Source: Candidatus Cloacimonas sp. 4484_140 (GTDB lineage: Bacteria > Cloacimonadota > Cloacimonadia > JGIOTU-2). From it: a DNA stretch of 9,913 nucleotides. Of the stretch, positions 1 through 5,986 are shown in pieces. Both the position numbers and the translations under genes were made by a program. The DNA lies in assembly GCA_002049945.1 (NCBI GenBank), contig MVCT01000044.1, positions 1 to 9,913 of the forward strand. The letters run 5' to 3'. Position 1 is the first letter of the stretch. Every line of letters begins with the position of its first letter. The notes beneath the pieces are model-generated. The model was not told where the DNA came from, made no database searches, and worked only from the letters and a program-made list of their open reading frames with translations.

Positions 1-272
1 TTATAATCAAGTGTAATAATATCAAACCTAACAGGCATTTCAATGTCTTTTTTTGCGAGATAATGATAAGCAGTTTTAATGATCTTTTGCCTTTTGCTTT
101 CCGTGACAGCTTCCAATGGCTCTCCAAAGGAATGCGATCTTCGTGCCTTGACTTCTACAAAAATGAGATCTCCGTTTCGGCTACAGATAATATCGATCTC
201 TCCATATGGTGAGTGATAATTCCGCTCGATTATGGTATAGCCATTACTCGTTGCTAATTCCTTATTATTCAT
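1..272 (-). CDS. yraN: YraN/UPF0102 family endonuclease-like protein, partial (3' end off window)
   Basis: The reverse strand gives 90 codons from ATG at 272 and runs off the left edge. The protein carries the family core: GYTIIERN (11-18), GEIDII (24-29), FVEVKAR (38-44), FGEPLEAV (49-56), a K-rich helix ending in YL, and FDII (83-86). The acidic residues E25, D27 and the E40-V-K42 pair match the restriction-endonuclease-like fold of UPF0102; the cellular role of the family is poorly defined. An in-frame TGA at 278-276 lies two codons upstream, so the start cannot move back. The N-terminus is odd: family members usually have a GxxGExxAxxYL helix between the first residues and GY, and here MNNKEL runs straight into ATSNGY. 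About 12 residues therefore seem missing, by natural shortening or an in-frame deletion. The gene is divergent from priA. Confidence 0.85.
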   Translation of the reverse strand, partial: MNNKELATSNGYTIIERNYHSPYGEIDIICSRNGDLIFVEVKARRSHSFGEPLEAVTESKRQKIIKTAYHYLAKKDIEMPVRFDIITLDY

Positions 273-312
273 GGCTCAAAATTGCAAATAAATTATTTTA
301 TGTAAATAAATT
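273..312. promoter_or_regulatory. Divergent intergenic region between yraN and priA with an 11-bp direct repeat
   Basis: Forty AT-rich bases separate the two divergent start codons, so promoters for both directions must lie here or inside the genes. The 11-mer AAATAAATTAT occurs at 286-296 and again at 304-314, exactly 18 bases apart; the second copy covers the priA ATG (313). I see no clear -35/-10 pair and no strong Shine-Dalgarno for priA. Repeat identity is seen directly; any regulatory role is inference. Confidence 0.4.
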
Positions 313-2043
313 ATGAAAAATTATATCGAAGTTGCTCTGCCAATTAATATTCAGGAAACATTTACTTATTCCTATCCTAAGAATGTTTCACCTAAGATCG
401 GGCAGCGTGTGATTGTGGATTTCAATTACCGAACTCAGACAGGAATCATTATTGGACTGCCCGAGAAACCTGCTTACGATGAAGCAAAGATAAAAGAAAT
501 TCATGAAATTATCGACGAAAAACCGCTCATAAACAAAGAGCTTTTCACCTTTGCACAATGGATTTCAAAATATTATCACTGCCCCATCGGACTTGTCTTC
601 AAAGCAATGCTGCCCGCAGGTATAAATGTAAATACAATTCAAAAAATCGTGTTGAAAAATCCTAAATCTGAAAACATAAACTTCCTGAAAATCATCAAAT
701 ATATAGAGAAAAATGGTGATGCCTGCACAATAGAAGATTTGAAAAAATCAAAAATTTCTCCTCTGTATAAAAATCTCCTCGAAATGGGGGAGCAGGGATT
801 GATCGAGATCGAGCGTCAATATAAGAGAAAAATTCAGAAAAAAGTCGTGAATTGCGTTAAGCTTATTTCAGACTCATCTGATGAATCTCTCAGCCCAAAG
901 CAGCAGGAACTTTGGAATTATCTACAAAACCAGCCTGAACCGATCTTCATGGCAGACATTTCGAAAAAATTTTCTTACAGCATCATTAATAAACTAAAAG
1001 AGAAAAATCTCATTGAGATTTATAAGAAAGAAATTCATCCGGATATTTTTTCAAATATTGCACAGCGCAAACCTGTTACTTTCGAGCTTACAGAGGAACA
1101 AACTGAAGTCTTAGAAAAAATTGAAGCCCTACTAGATGAGCAGAATTTTCACACCTTTCTTCTCCATGGAGTAACTTCAAGCGGCAAAACCGAAGTCTAT
1201 ATTCGTGCGATGAAAAAAGCACTTTCTTATGGGAAAACAGCAATAATTCTCATCCCTGAAATCTCTTTAACTCCACAAACAGTTGAGAGATTTTATTCCC
1301 ACTTCGGGGACATCATTGCAGTGCTGCACAGCAAGCTCAGTGACAGAGAACGCTTGCATTACTGGAACCTTCTGAAAAAAGGTGAAAGAAAGATAGCTAT
1401 TGGTCCGCGAAGTGCGCTCTTTGCTCCGCTTGAAAATCTTGGGCTTATTATTGTGGATGAAGAGCACGAAAATACCTACAAACAGCATGAGCGACCACCT
1501 CTTTATAATGCGCGTGATATGGCAGTTCTTAGAGGAAAAATGAATAATGCAGTCGTTCTTCTGGGAACCGCAACTCCTTATCTTGAGTCATATTATAATA
1601 CTCAAAACAAAAAATATTCTCTTCTTACCATGAGCAAAAGAGTGAAGAATCAAATACTTCCTAATCTAACAATAGTTGATATGCGGCAAGAGGAAGATCA
1701 CACAGAAATTTTTTCTAAGATTCTCAAAAATAAGATCGAAGATCGGCTCAATAAAAAGGAGCAGATACTTCTCTTTCAAAATCGCAGAGGATATGCATCC
1801 TACGTGCAGTGCGTAAAATGCGGTCATGTGTTGCAATGCAGGGATTGTAATATCAGCATGACCTATCATTCCAGAAATAAAAAGATTATGTGTCATTACT
1901 GCGGATATGAACGCTCCATGCCGCGCACTTGCCCAGAATGCGGAGGATATATCTTTAATTTTGGCTCACCTGGCACCGAGAAGATCGAGCAGAATCTGCA
2001 ATTCCTTTTCCCGACCAGCAGATGTGAATCTCAATCTTCCTGA
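313..2043 (+). CDS. priA: Primosomal protein PriA, N-terminal fragment (frameshifted; motif V region missing)
   Basis: PriA is the 3'-to-5' helicase that reloads the replisome at stalled forks. Visible parts in order: N-terminal DNA-binding domain (about 1-100), winged-helix-like region, Walker A GVTSSGKT (286-293), PEISLTPQ, Walker B DEEH (382-385), GTATP (motif III), NRRGYA, and the eight-cysteine zinc module C500, C503, C509, C512, C527, C530, C540, C543. It ends with GTEKIEQNLQFLFP (554-567). From residue 568 the sequence is no longer PriA-like and stops after nine residues. PriA then resumes in the +1 frame at base 2018 with ADVNLNLPDFRA. Between these points the family normally has about 55 residues, including the DILxGTQMIxKGxDFPNVTLVG segment, absent in all frames. 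The pattern fits a deletion of roughly 165 bases, length 3n+2. Joined, the protein would be about 790 residues, normal for PriA. Whether the break is genomic or an assembly error cannot be told here. Confidence 0.92.
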   Translation: MKNYIEVALPINIQETFTYSYPKNVSPKIGQRVIVDFNYRTQTGIIIGLPEKPAYDEAKIKEIHEIIDEKPLINKELFTFAQWISKYYHCPIGLVFKAMLPAGINVNTIQKIVLKNPKSENINFLKIIKYIEKNGDACTIEDLKKSKISPLYKNLLEMGEQGLIEIERQYKRKIQKKVVNCVKLISDSSDESLSPKQQELWNYLQNQPEPIFMADISKKFSYSIINKLKEKNLIEIYKKEIHPDIFSNIAQRKPVTFELTEEQTEVLEKIEALLDEQNFHTFLLHGVTSSGKTEVYIRAMKKALSYGKTAIILIPEISLTPQTVERFYSHFGDIIAVLHSKLSDRERLHYWNLLKKGERKIAIGPRSALFAPLENLGLIIVDEEHENTYKQHERPPLYNARDMAVLRGKMNNAVVLLGTATPYLESYYNTQNKKYSLLTMSKRVKNQILPNLTIVDMRQEEDHTEIFSKILKNKIEDRLNKKEQILLFQNRRGYASYVQCVKCGHVLQCRDCNISMTYHSRNKKIMCHYCGYERSMPRTCPECGGYIFNFGSPGTEKIEQNLQFLFPTSRCESQSS

Positions 2044-2533
2044 TTTCAGAGCATCGGAGCGAAATTTTCAGCATATCATTCAAGTTGCAGGACGAGCAGG
2101 ACGCAGTGAAAAAAAAGGCGAGGTGATCGTTCAAACCTTTAATCCCAAACACTACAGCATTCAATATGCCCAGAAGCAGAACTTTATAGGTTTCTACGAA
2201 TATGAACTTCATCTCCGGCAGGAGCTTCACTATCCTCCATCTACCAAACTAGCCCGAATACTGTTTATGCTAAATAACGAAGAGCAGCTTCGTTCATATA
2301 TGGATGTGGTGAAAAGAAAGGTCGCCGGATATCCCCAAAAATATAAACTTATTATTCTCAGCCCGACACCTGCACCTATAAGCAAAATCAGAAAACAGTA
2401 TCGTTATCATATATTGATAAAAGCCGAACATCAGCAAGAAATTAACCGATTTTTTGAATGGTTACAAAGTAATGTGAAAACTCCAAACTATATAAAAATG
2501 CAGATTGATATCGACCCCATTTCGCTTTTATAA
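2018..2533 (+). CDS. priA: PriA C-terminal fragment (helicase motif VI and C-terminal domain)
   Basis: This reading frame carries the rest of PriA: ADVNLNLPDFRASERNFQ, then motif VI QVAGRAGR, GEVIVQTFNP, the YPP motif in ELHYPPSTKLARI, and the C-terminal domain with SPTPAPISKIRKQYRYHILIK, ending DIDPISLL at the TAA of 2531-2533. The frame is open back to an ATG at 1907, but the 37 codons from 1907 to 2017 are the out-of-frame shadow of the zinc-binding region and show no PriA similarity, so homology begins at 2018. The fragment has no Shine-Dalgarno of its own and would be useless alone: it lacks the ATPase core and motif V. It should be read with the 313-2043 ORF as one damaged gene. Confidence 0.88.
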   Translation, partial: ADVNLNLPDFRASERNFQHIIQVAGRAGRSEKKGEVIVQTFNPKHYSIQYAQKQNFIGFYEYELHLRQELHYPPSTKLARILFMLNNEEQLRSYMDVVKRKVAGYPQKYKLIILSPTPAPISKIRKQYRYHILIKAEHQQEINRFFEWLQSNVKTPNYIKMQIDIDPISLL

Positions 2534-2543
2534 AGGAACCTAA

Positions 2544-2609
2544 ATGCCAAATGATTCTGGAAAATTTGACAAGAAATTTCAACTTATACACATTTCAATA
2601 AGTTCCTAA
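2544..2609 (+). CDS. 21-codon ORF between priA and the prenyl synthase; possible remnant of xseB
   Basis: ATG at 2544 is preceded by AAAGGAAC (2532-2539) at normal ribosome-binding distance and opens a 21-residue ORF (MPNDSGKFDKKFQLIHISISS) closed by TAA at 2607-2609. The N-terminal stretch KFDKKFQ resembles the KFEExLxxLE start of exonuclease VII small subunits, and xseB commonly sits directly upstream of ispA-type prenyl synthase genes. The rest of XseB (normally about 60-80 residues) is absent. It could be a leader peptide, a truncated xseB left by deletion, or chance. The ribosome-binding site and position are seen; the XseB identity is weak inference from eleven or so residues and gene order. 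Confidence 0.3.
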   Translation: MPNDSGKFDKKFQLIHISISS

Positions 2610-2617
2610 TATTAGGA
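2604..2617. repeat. Perfect 14-bp palindrome TCCTAATATTAGGA overlapping a ribosome-binding site
   Basis: TCCTAATATTAGGA reads identically on both strands. Its left half contains the stop codon of the 21-codon ORF, and its right half contains the first four bases of the AGGAGGA Shine-Dalgarno of the prenyl synthase. In RNA it could fold as TCCTA/TAGGA with an ATAT loop and cover the ribosome-binding site; in DNA it could bind a dimeric regulator. The symmetry is seen; both roles are inference, and a five-pair A/U-rich stem is weak. Confidence 0.5.
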
Positions 2618-2620
2618 GGA
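2614..2620 (+). promoter_or_regulatory. Shine-Dalgarno AGGAGGA deciding a TTG start
   Basis: The strongest Shine-Dalgarno in the window. In-frame TTG codons lie at 2621 and 2624 and there is no ATG near. A start at 2621 would abut the site with no spacer, so 2624 is preferred although its spacer is still short; a rare ATT start at 2627 would have the best distance. Confidence 0.6.
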
Positions 2621-2623
2621 TTG

Positions 2624-3511
2624 TTGATTATAGATAAATATTTTGAAAACAGAAGAGATCTTATCAATAAATCTCTTGCGAAATATCTCGATTCTGATAA
2701 CACAAAACCGGAGATAATTCATCGTGCAATGAGATATTCTGTGTTGGCTGGAGGAAAACGTTTACGTCCCACATTGATGCTGGCGACCTATGAGATGCTT
2801 GTGAACAGACGTGATAAAAGGACTATACAGCAGGTACTTCCAGTTGCCTGTGCGATTGAAATGCTGCATACTGCTTCGCTTGTCCATGACGATCTACCTT
2901 TTATTGATAACGCTGATGAACGACGCGGAAAGTCAAGCTGTCATAAAAAATTCGGTAATGCAATTGCAGTACTCACAGGCGATGCGCTCATGACAAAGGG
3001 ATTCGAGACAGTTCTCAAGCTTCGCAACAGCAAAAAAGCGATCCAATGCCTTGAAGAGCTCATCGAAGCTGCATCCACAAGAGGCATGATCGGCGGACAG
3101 GTGGTTGATATTACTTCTTCGCAAAAAAGAGTTAAACTGCATATCCTGAGAGATATTCACCTCAAAAAAACCGGTGCCCTTCTCCGTGCAGCAGAGCGTT
3201 GCGCTTGTATTTTGGCAAATGCCACAGATCAGATCACCAATGCGTTGAGTGACTTTGCACTGAATATCGGACTTGCGTATCAGGTTATAGATGATATCCT
3301 CGATGAAGTTGGAGCAGACGACCTGCTGGACAAGGAATCTGGTGAAGATCAGCGCAATGAGAAAGTCACATATCCTACGCTTCTTGGCATTGAAGAATCA
3401 AAGCGACAAGCTCTAAAACTCATCCAAGATGCACAGAATATCATTAAATATATTCCAAATAATCAAGTTCTCCTGGAAATTGTAGAACGCATTCATGATA
3501 GAATCCCCTAG
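2624..3511 (+). CDS. All-trans polyprenyl diphosphate synthase, probable geranylgeranyl diphosphate synthase
   Basis: A class I trans-prenyltransferase that condenses isopentenyl diphosphate with allylic diphosphates in the cytoplasm. From the TTG at 2624 it has 295 residues, normal for the family. Visible motifs are LAGGKRLRP (41-49), the first aspartate-rich motif DDLPFID (89-95, DDxxxxD), the following ERRGK, GDAL, GGQVVDI, the KTGALL lysine region, and the second motif QVIDDILDE with D223, D224 and D227. The fifth residue before the first aspartate motif is alanine and the fourth serine (ASLVHDD). FPP-specific bacterial enzymes have tyrosine at the fifth position, so the small side chain favours a C20 or longer product; this is inference. 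The gene precedes UbiA by a one-base overlap (TAGTG) and shares an operon with GGGP synthase, which needs GGPP. FPP or heptaprenyl-type activity remains possible. Confidence 0.88.
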   Translation: MIIDKYFENRRDLINKSLAKYLDSDNTKPEIIHRAMRYSVLAGGKRLRPTLMLATYEMLVNRRDKRTIQQVLPVACAIEMLHTASLVHDDLPFIDNADERRGKSSCHKKFGNAIAVLTGDALMTKGFETVLKLRNSKKAIQCLEELIEAASTRGMIGGQVVDITSSQKRVKLHILRDIHLKKTGALLRAAERCACILANATDQITNALSDFALNIGLAYQVIDDILDEVGADDLLDKESGEDQRNEKVTYPTLLGIEESKRQALKLIQDAQNIIKYIPNNQVLLEIVERIHDRIP

Positions 3512-4347
3512 TGATACAAAGCATTCGGGCATATATTCGCATCCTCAGACCGCTGAATTTTCTGTTTGTTTTGATCGCTGTTCTCTTCGGCGCCTACTAC
3601 AAAGTGGCAGCATATCCGATCTTTTATCCCCTTCTTGCAGGCATTGCAGCAGCACTTATCTCAGGAGGAGGTTATGTGATAAATGATTATTACGACTATT
3701 CAATCGATATGGTTAATCGTAAAGAAAGAGTTTTACCTTCAGGTATGATTTCTCCCACAAGGGCAAAATATTATGCGATCTGTCTCTTTATTTCGGGAAT
3801 AATTATTAGTATATTTTTACGAAATCTGTGGATGATCGCGATCGCTGCTTTCAATTCGTTTCTGCTATATGTTTACGCAATGAAAAGTAAAAGAATACAT
3901 TTCTGGGGAAATCTGCTTGTCGCCTATGTTACTTCATCAACTTTTATTTTCGGCAGCTTTATTACCCATAATCTCAGAAACGCATTCTTTGTAGCACTCT
4001 GTGCGTTTTTCTATACTATGATAAGAGAACTCGTTAAGGATATCGAAGATAAAAATGGCGACAGATCTGCTGGCGCAAAAACCCTTCCGCTTTTGTGGGG
4101 TGACAAAAAAACTCTTCTGCTCTCACTGCTTTTCTGGATAGGATTCACAGCAACAATTATTTGGGGTTATCCGAAATTTTATTCTTCAACATTCTTTATA
4201 TTATTATTGATTGTAATCGTATTTATGCTTATAATTGACTTGATAATACTTTTAATTAAGACAACTACTAAAACAGCTAAATATTCGGAAAGTTTTATGA
4301 AAGTACATATGCTAATATTTTTAGTTATTTTATGGGTAGCACAATGA
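3511..4347 (+). CDS. UbiA-family prenyltransferase, probable digeranylgeranylglyceryl phosphate synthase (DGGGPS-like)
   Basis: An integral-membrane prenyltransferase of 278 residues starting at GTG 3511, which shares its first base with the stop of the prenyl synthase. The first metal-diphosphate motif is NDYYDYSID (58-66; N58, D59, D62, D66), followed by NRKERVLPSG (69-78), a signature common in archaeal DGGGP synthases and their bacterial relatives. The second motif is REL then DIEDKNGD (172-174; D177, D180, D184) followed by GAKTLP. Hydrophobic segments recur along the whole chain, consistent with the usual nine-helix fold. The linked prenyl synthase and GGGP synthase make transfer of a second geranylgeranyl group to GGGP the best guess. 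Chlorophyll, heme O and menaquinone type UbiA enzymes are alternatives; none of their partner genes are visible here. Confidence 0.87.
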   Translation: MIQSIRAYIRILRPLNFLFVLIAVLFGAYYKVAAYPIFYPLLAGIAAALISGGGYVINDYYDYSIDMVNRKERVLPSGMISPTRAKYYAICLFISGIIISIFLRNLWMIAIAAFNSFLLYVYAMKSKRIHFWGNLLVAYVTSSTFIFGSFITHNLRNAFFVALCAFFYTMIRELVKDIEDKNGDRSAGAKTLPLLWGDKKTLLLSLLFWIGFTATIIWGYPKFYSSTFFILLLIVIVFMLIIDLIILLIKTTTKTAKYSESFMKVHMLIFLVILWVAQ

Positions 4348-5090
4348 AAGATAACATGTTACAATTTTTGTATTCAATTAAGAGTGAGAAAAAAGCCGGC
4401 TTCTTCTGTCTTATTGATCCTGACAAACAAGAGCCGGAAGAATCGGCAAAGCTTGCTGAAAAATGCCAGCTTAATGGTGTTGACGTGATTCTTGTTGGCG
4501 GCAGCTTGATGATCAAAGATAATTTCGATGAAACCGTAAGGATCATAAAAGAACAAGTAACAATACCGGTGCTCGTGTTTCCCGGAATCTTCAATTTTGT
4601 CTCTCCCTATGCCGATGCGATCCTTTTCCTCAGTATGATGAGCAGCAGGAATCCACAATTGCTTATCGGAGAGCAGGTTCGGACCGCACCTCTCATCAAA
4701 AAATATGGGGTTGAAGCAATTCCCACCGGTTACTTTCTGATAGAATCCGGTTCCCTTACTTCTGTACAGTTTATGAGCAATAGTCTGCCAATCCCCAGAA
4801 CTAAACATGACATTGCAGTTTCGCATGCACTGGCTGCTCAATATCTTGGCATGAAGGTTATCTTTTTTGATGCTGGAAGCGGAGCAAAACAGTCAGTACC
4901 AACAGACATGATCAAGAAAGTTAAAAAAAATATTTCTATTCCACTAATCATCGGTGGCGGCATAAGAACCCCCGAAGAAGCCGGAGAAAAAGTATCTGCG
5001 GGCGCAGATTTTATCGTGATCGGTACTGCCATTGAAAAGAACAATCAGACCGATCTTATAAAAGAATTTGCAGACTCAATCCATTCATAG
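4344..5090 (+). CDS. Geranylgeranylglyceryl phosphate synthase-like protein (GGGPS/PcrB family, group II type)
   Basis: A TIM-barrel prenyltransferase that, in archaea, joins GGPP to sn-glycerol-1-phosphate, the first committed step of archaeal ether lipids. From ATG 4344 it has 248 residues, the family's normal size. Motifs seen: LIDPDK (23-28), DVILVGGS (47-54), FPG then SPYADAILFLSMMSSRNP (79-104), IPTGYFLIESGS (126-137), PIPR (149-152), AAQYLGMKVIFFDAGSG (164-180), IIGGGIRT (202-209) and GADFIVIGT (220-228). The long insert with YADA..FLS..SSRNP and the AAQYLGM/AGSG blocks are of the group II (archaeal and Bacteroidetes) form rather than Bacillus PcrB. ATG 4344 makes an ATGA overlap with the UbiA stop, implying translational coupling; ATG 4332 is in frame and would add four residues. 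Activity in this organism is inferred from family and context. Confidence 0.92.
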   Translation: MKDNMLQFLYSIKSEKKAGFFCLIDPDKQEPEESAKLAEKCQLNGVDVILVGGSLMIKDNFDETVRIIKEQVTIPVLVFPGIFNFVSPYADAILFLSMMSSRNPQLLIGEQVRTAPLIKKYGVEAIPTGYFLIESGSLTSVQFMSNSLPIPRTKHDIAVSHALAAQYLGMKVIFFDAGSGAKQSVPTDMIKKVKKNISIPLIIGGGIRTPEEAGEKVSAGADFIVIGTAIEKNNQTDLIKEFADSIHS

Positions 5091-5095
5091 TTAAA

Positions 5096-5890
5096 ATGAT
5101 AGATATTCACACACATGTACTCCCGGGAATCGATGACGGAGCACAGGATATATTCGAGAGCTTTGAGATATTACAAGCACTTGCAAATCAGGGAGTAACA
5201 GAACTTGTCGCCACACCGCATATCATTTCCGGTGTCTATGAAAATACTCGCAGTATAATTGACAGAAAGCTTATTGAAGTACAAGTTCTTATTGAGGAAC
5301 GGGAACTTAGTATTAAAATCCATCCCGGTGCAGAACTCTATTGCGAACCCGACGTGGTCAGCAAAGTAAAAAACGAAAACCTCACACTTGCAAACAGCAA
5401 TTATATACTTATTGAAACTGAACTGCAGCGTTTTCCGGATAATTTTGAGGAGATCCTTTTTAATTTTCAGCAGGATGGATTTCTACCAATTCTAGCGCAT
5501 GCAGAGAGATTTTCCCCCTTCATGAACGATATCGATTACCTGCTCAAAATCGTAAATAGAGAAATATATATTCAAATGAATAGCGGAAGCATTTTTGGAG
5601 TGTATGGAAACGCAGTGAGAAACCTTGCATTAGAAATGCTCAATATCGGTTGTGTTCACGTTATTGCTTCGGATGTACACGGTCTGAAAAAACGCCCAAT
5701 ACTTATGAAAGATGCTTATGATTTTGTCGCCTCAAATCAGTCTAAAGAAATTGCAGAGATTCTTTTTTATGAAAATCCTAAAAGGATTCTTCATAATGAA
5801 CCCCTAATTCACAATTTTGATGGCTATTTTGAGGAAAGAAAAAAAACCGGATCGCTTAAAAATAAACTGAAATCCATTTTTAAATTGTAA
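5096..5890 (+). CDS. PHP-domain tyrosine-protein phosphatase, CpsB/YwqE type
   Basis: A 264-residue metal-dependent phosphatase of the PHP superfamily. Its relatives CpsB/Wzb-like CpsB and YwqE dephosphorylate bacterial tyrosine kinases that control capsule and exopolysaccharide export. Metal-binding motifs in order: DIHTHVLPGIDDGA (3-16; H5, H7), ATPH (39-42), GAEL (78-81), LAHAERF (133-139) and ASDVH (191-195; D193, H195). NP..IL near the C-terminus is also typical. It starts five bases after the GGGP synthase stop, so it should be co-transcribed with the lipid genes, though no tyrosine kinase or Wza/Wzc gene is in the window. The last 25 residues are basic (a KKTGSLKNKLKSIFKL tail), longer than usual and possibly membrane- or partner-facing. 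Histidinol-phosphatase activity is possible for PHP proteins but the DIHTHVLPGIDDG start fits CpsB/YwqE best. Confidence 0.87.
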   Translation: MIDIHTHVLPGIDDGAQDIFESFEILQALANQGVTELVATPHIISGVYENTRSIIDRKLIEVQVLIEERELSIKIHPGAELYCEPDVVSKVKNENLTLANSNYILIETELQRFPDNFEEILFNFQQDGFLPILAHAERFSPFMNDIDYLLKIVNREIYIQMNSGSIFGVYGNAVRNLALEMLNIGCVHVIASDVHGLKKRPILMKDAYDFVASNQSKEIAEILFYENPKRILHNEPLIHNFDGYFEERKKTGSLKNKLKSIFKL

Positions 5891-5986
5891 TAAATGTGTA
5901 TTCACAATTGACAAGACTAATCCCCAATAGGTTCATGGCAACTTATTATTATCAAAAAAATCCTCAAATAGCAAAGGTGGTAGTCG
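5891..5986 (+). promoter_or_regulatory. Largest intergenic gap: weak hairpin, lone TTGACA box, Shine-Dalgarno for the next gene
   Basis: Ninety-six bases split the phosphatase and the SDR gene. Right after the stop, TGTG-TATT-CACA (5895-5906) forms a four-pair stem that can extend past an A-A mismatch; no T-run follows, so it is not a convincing terminator. TTGACA at 5908-5913 is a perfect sigma-70 -35 box, but the bases 16-18 nt downstream (around 5930-5937) match TATAAT poorly. AAAGGTGG at 5973-5980 is a good ribosome-binding site six bases before TTG 5987. A separate transcript for the downstream genes is plausible but unproven. Confidence 0.35.
5973..5980 (+). promoter_or_regulatory. Shine-Dalgarno AAAGGTGG deciding a TTG start
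   Basis: This purine-rich site lies six bases upstream of TTG 5987, and the codons from 5987 (MHILITG) begin exactly where a Rossmann-fold SDR should begin. The pairing fixes the start with some confidence. Confidence 0.6.

Noticed and set aside
2007..2016. Slippery heptamer shape T TTC CCG at the priA break, suggesting programmed -1 frameshifting
   Set aside because: A -1 slip leads to GAC CAG CAG ATG TGA and stops; the PriA C-terminus lies in the +1 frame, and about 55 conserved residues are missing, which slippage cannot explain.
3495..3686. 63-codon ORF across the prenyl synthase-UbiA junction
   Set aside because: It is out of frame with the two real genes, serine- and arginine-rich, with no conserved motif.
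4374..4841. Antisense 155-codon ORF inside the GGGP synthase gene
   Set aside because: It is a shadow of a well-conserved gene, with no domain pattern or ribosome-binding site; the other antisense ORFs (for example 9234-9641, 1666-1896, 2933-3160) were rejected on the same grounds.
5895..5906. TGTG-TATT-CACA hairpin after the phosphatase gene as a terminator
   Set aside because: Only four pairs and no following T-run.
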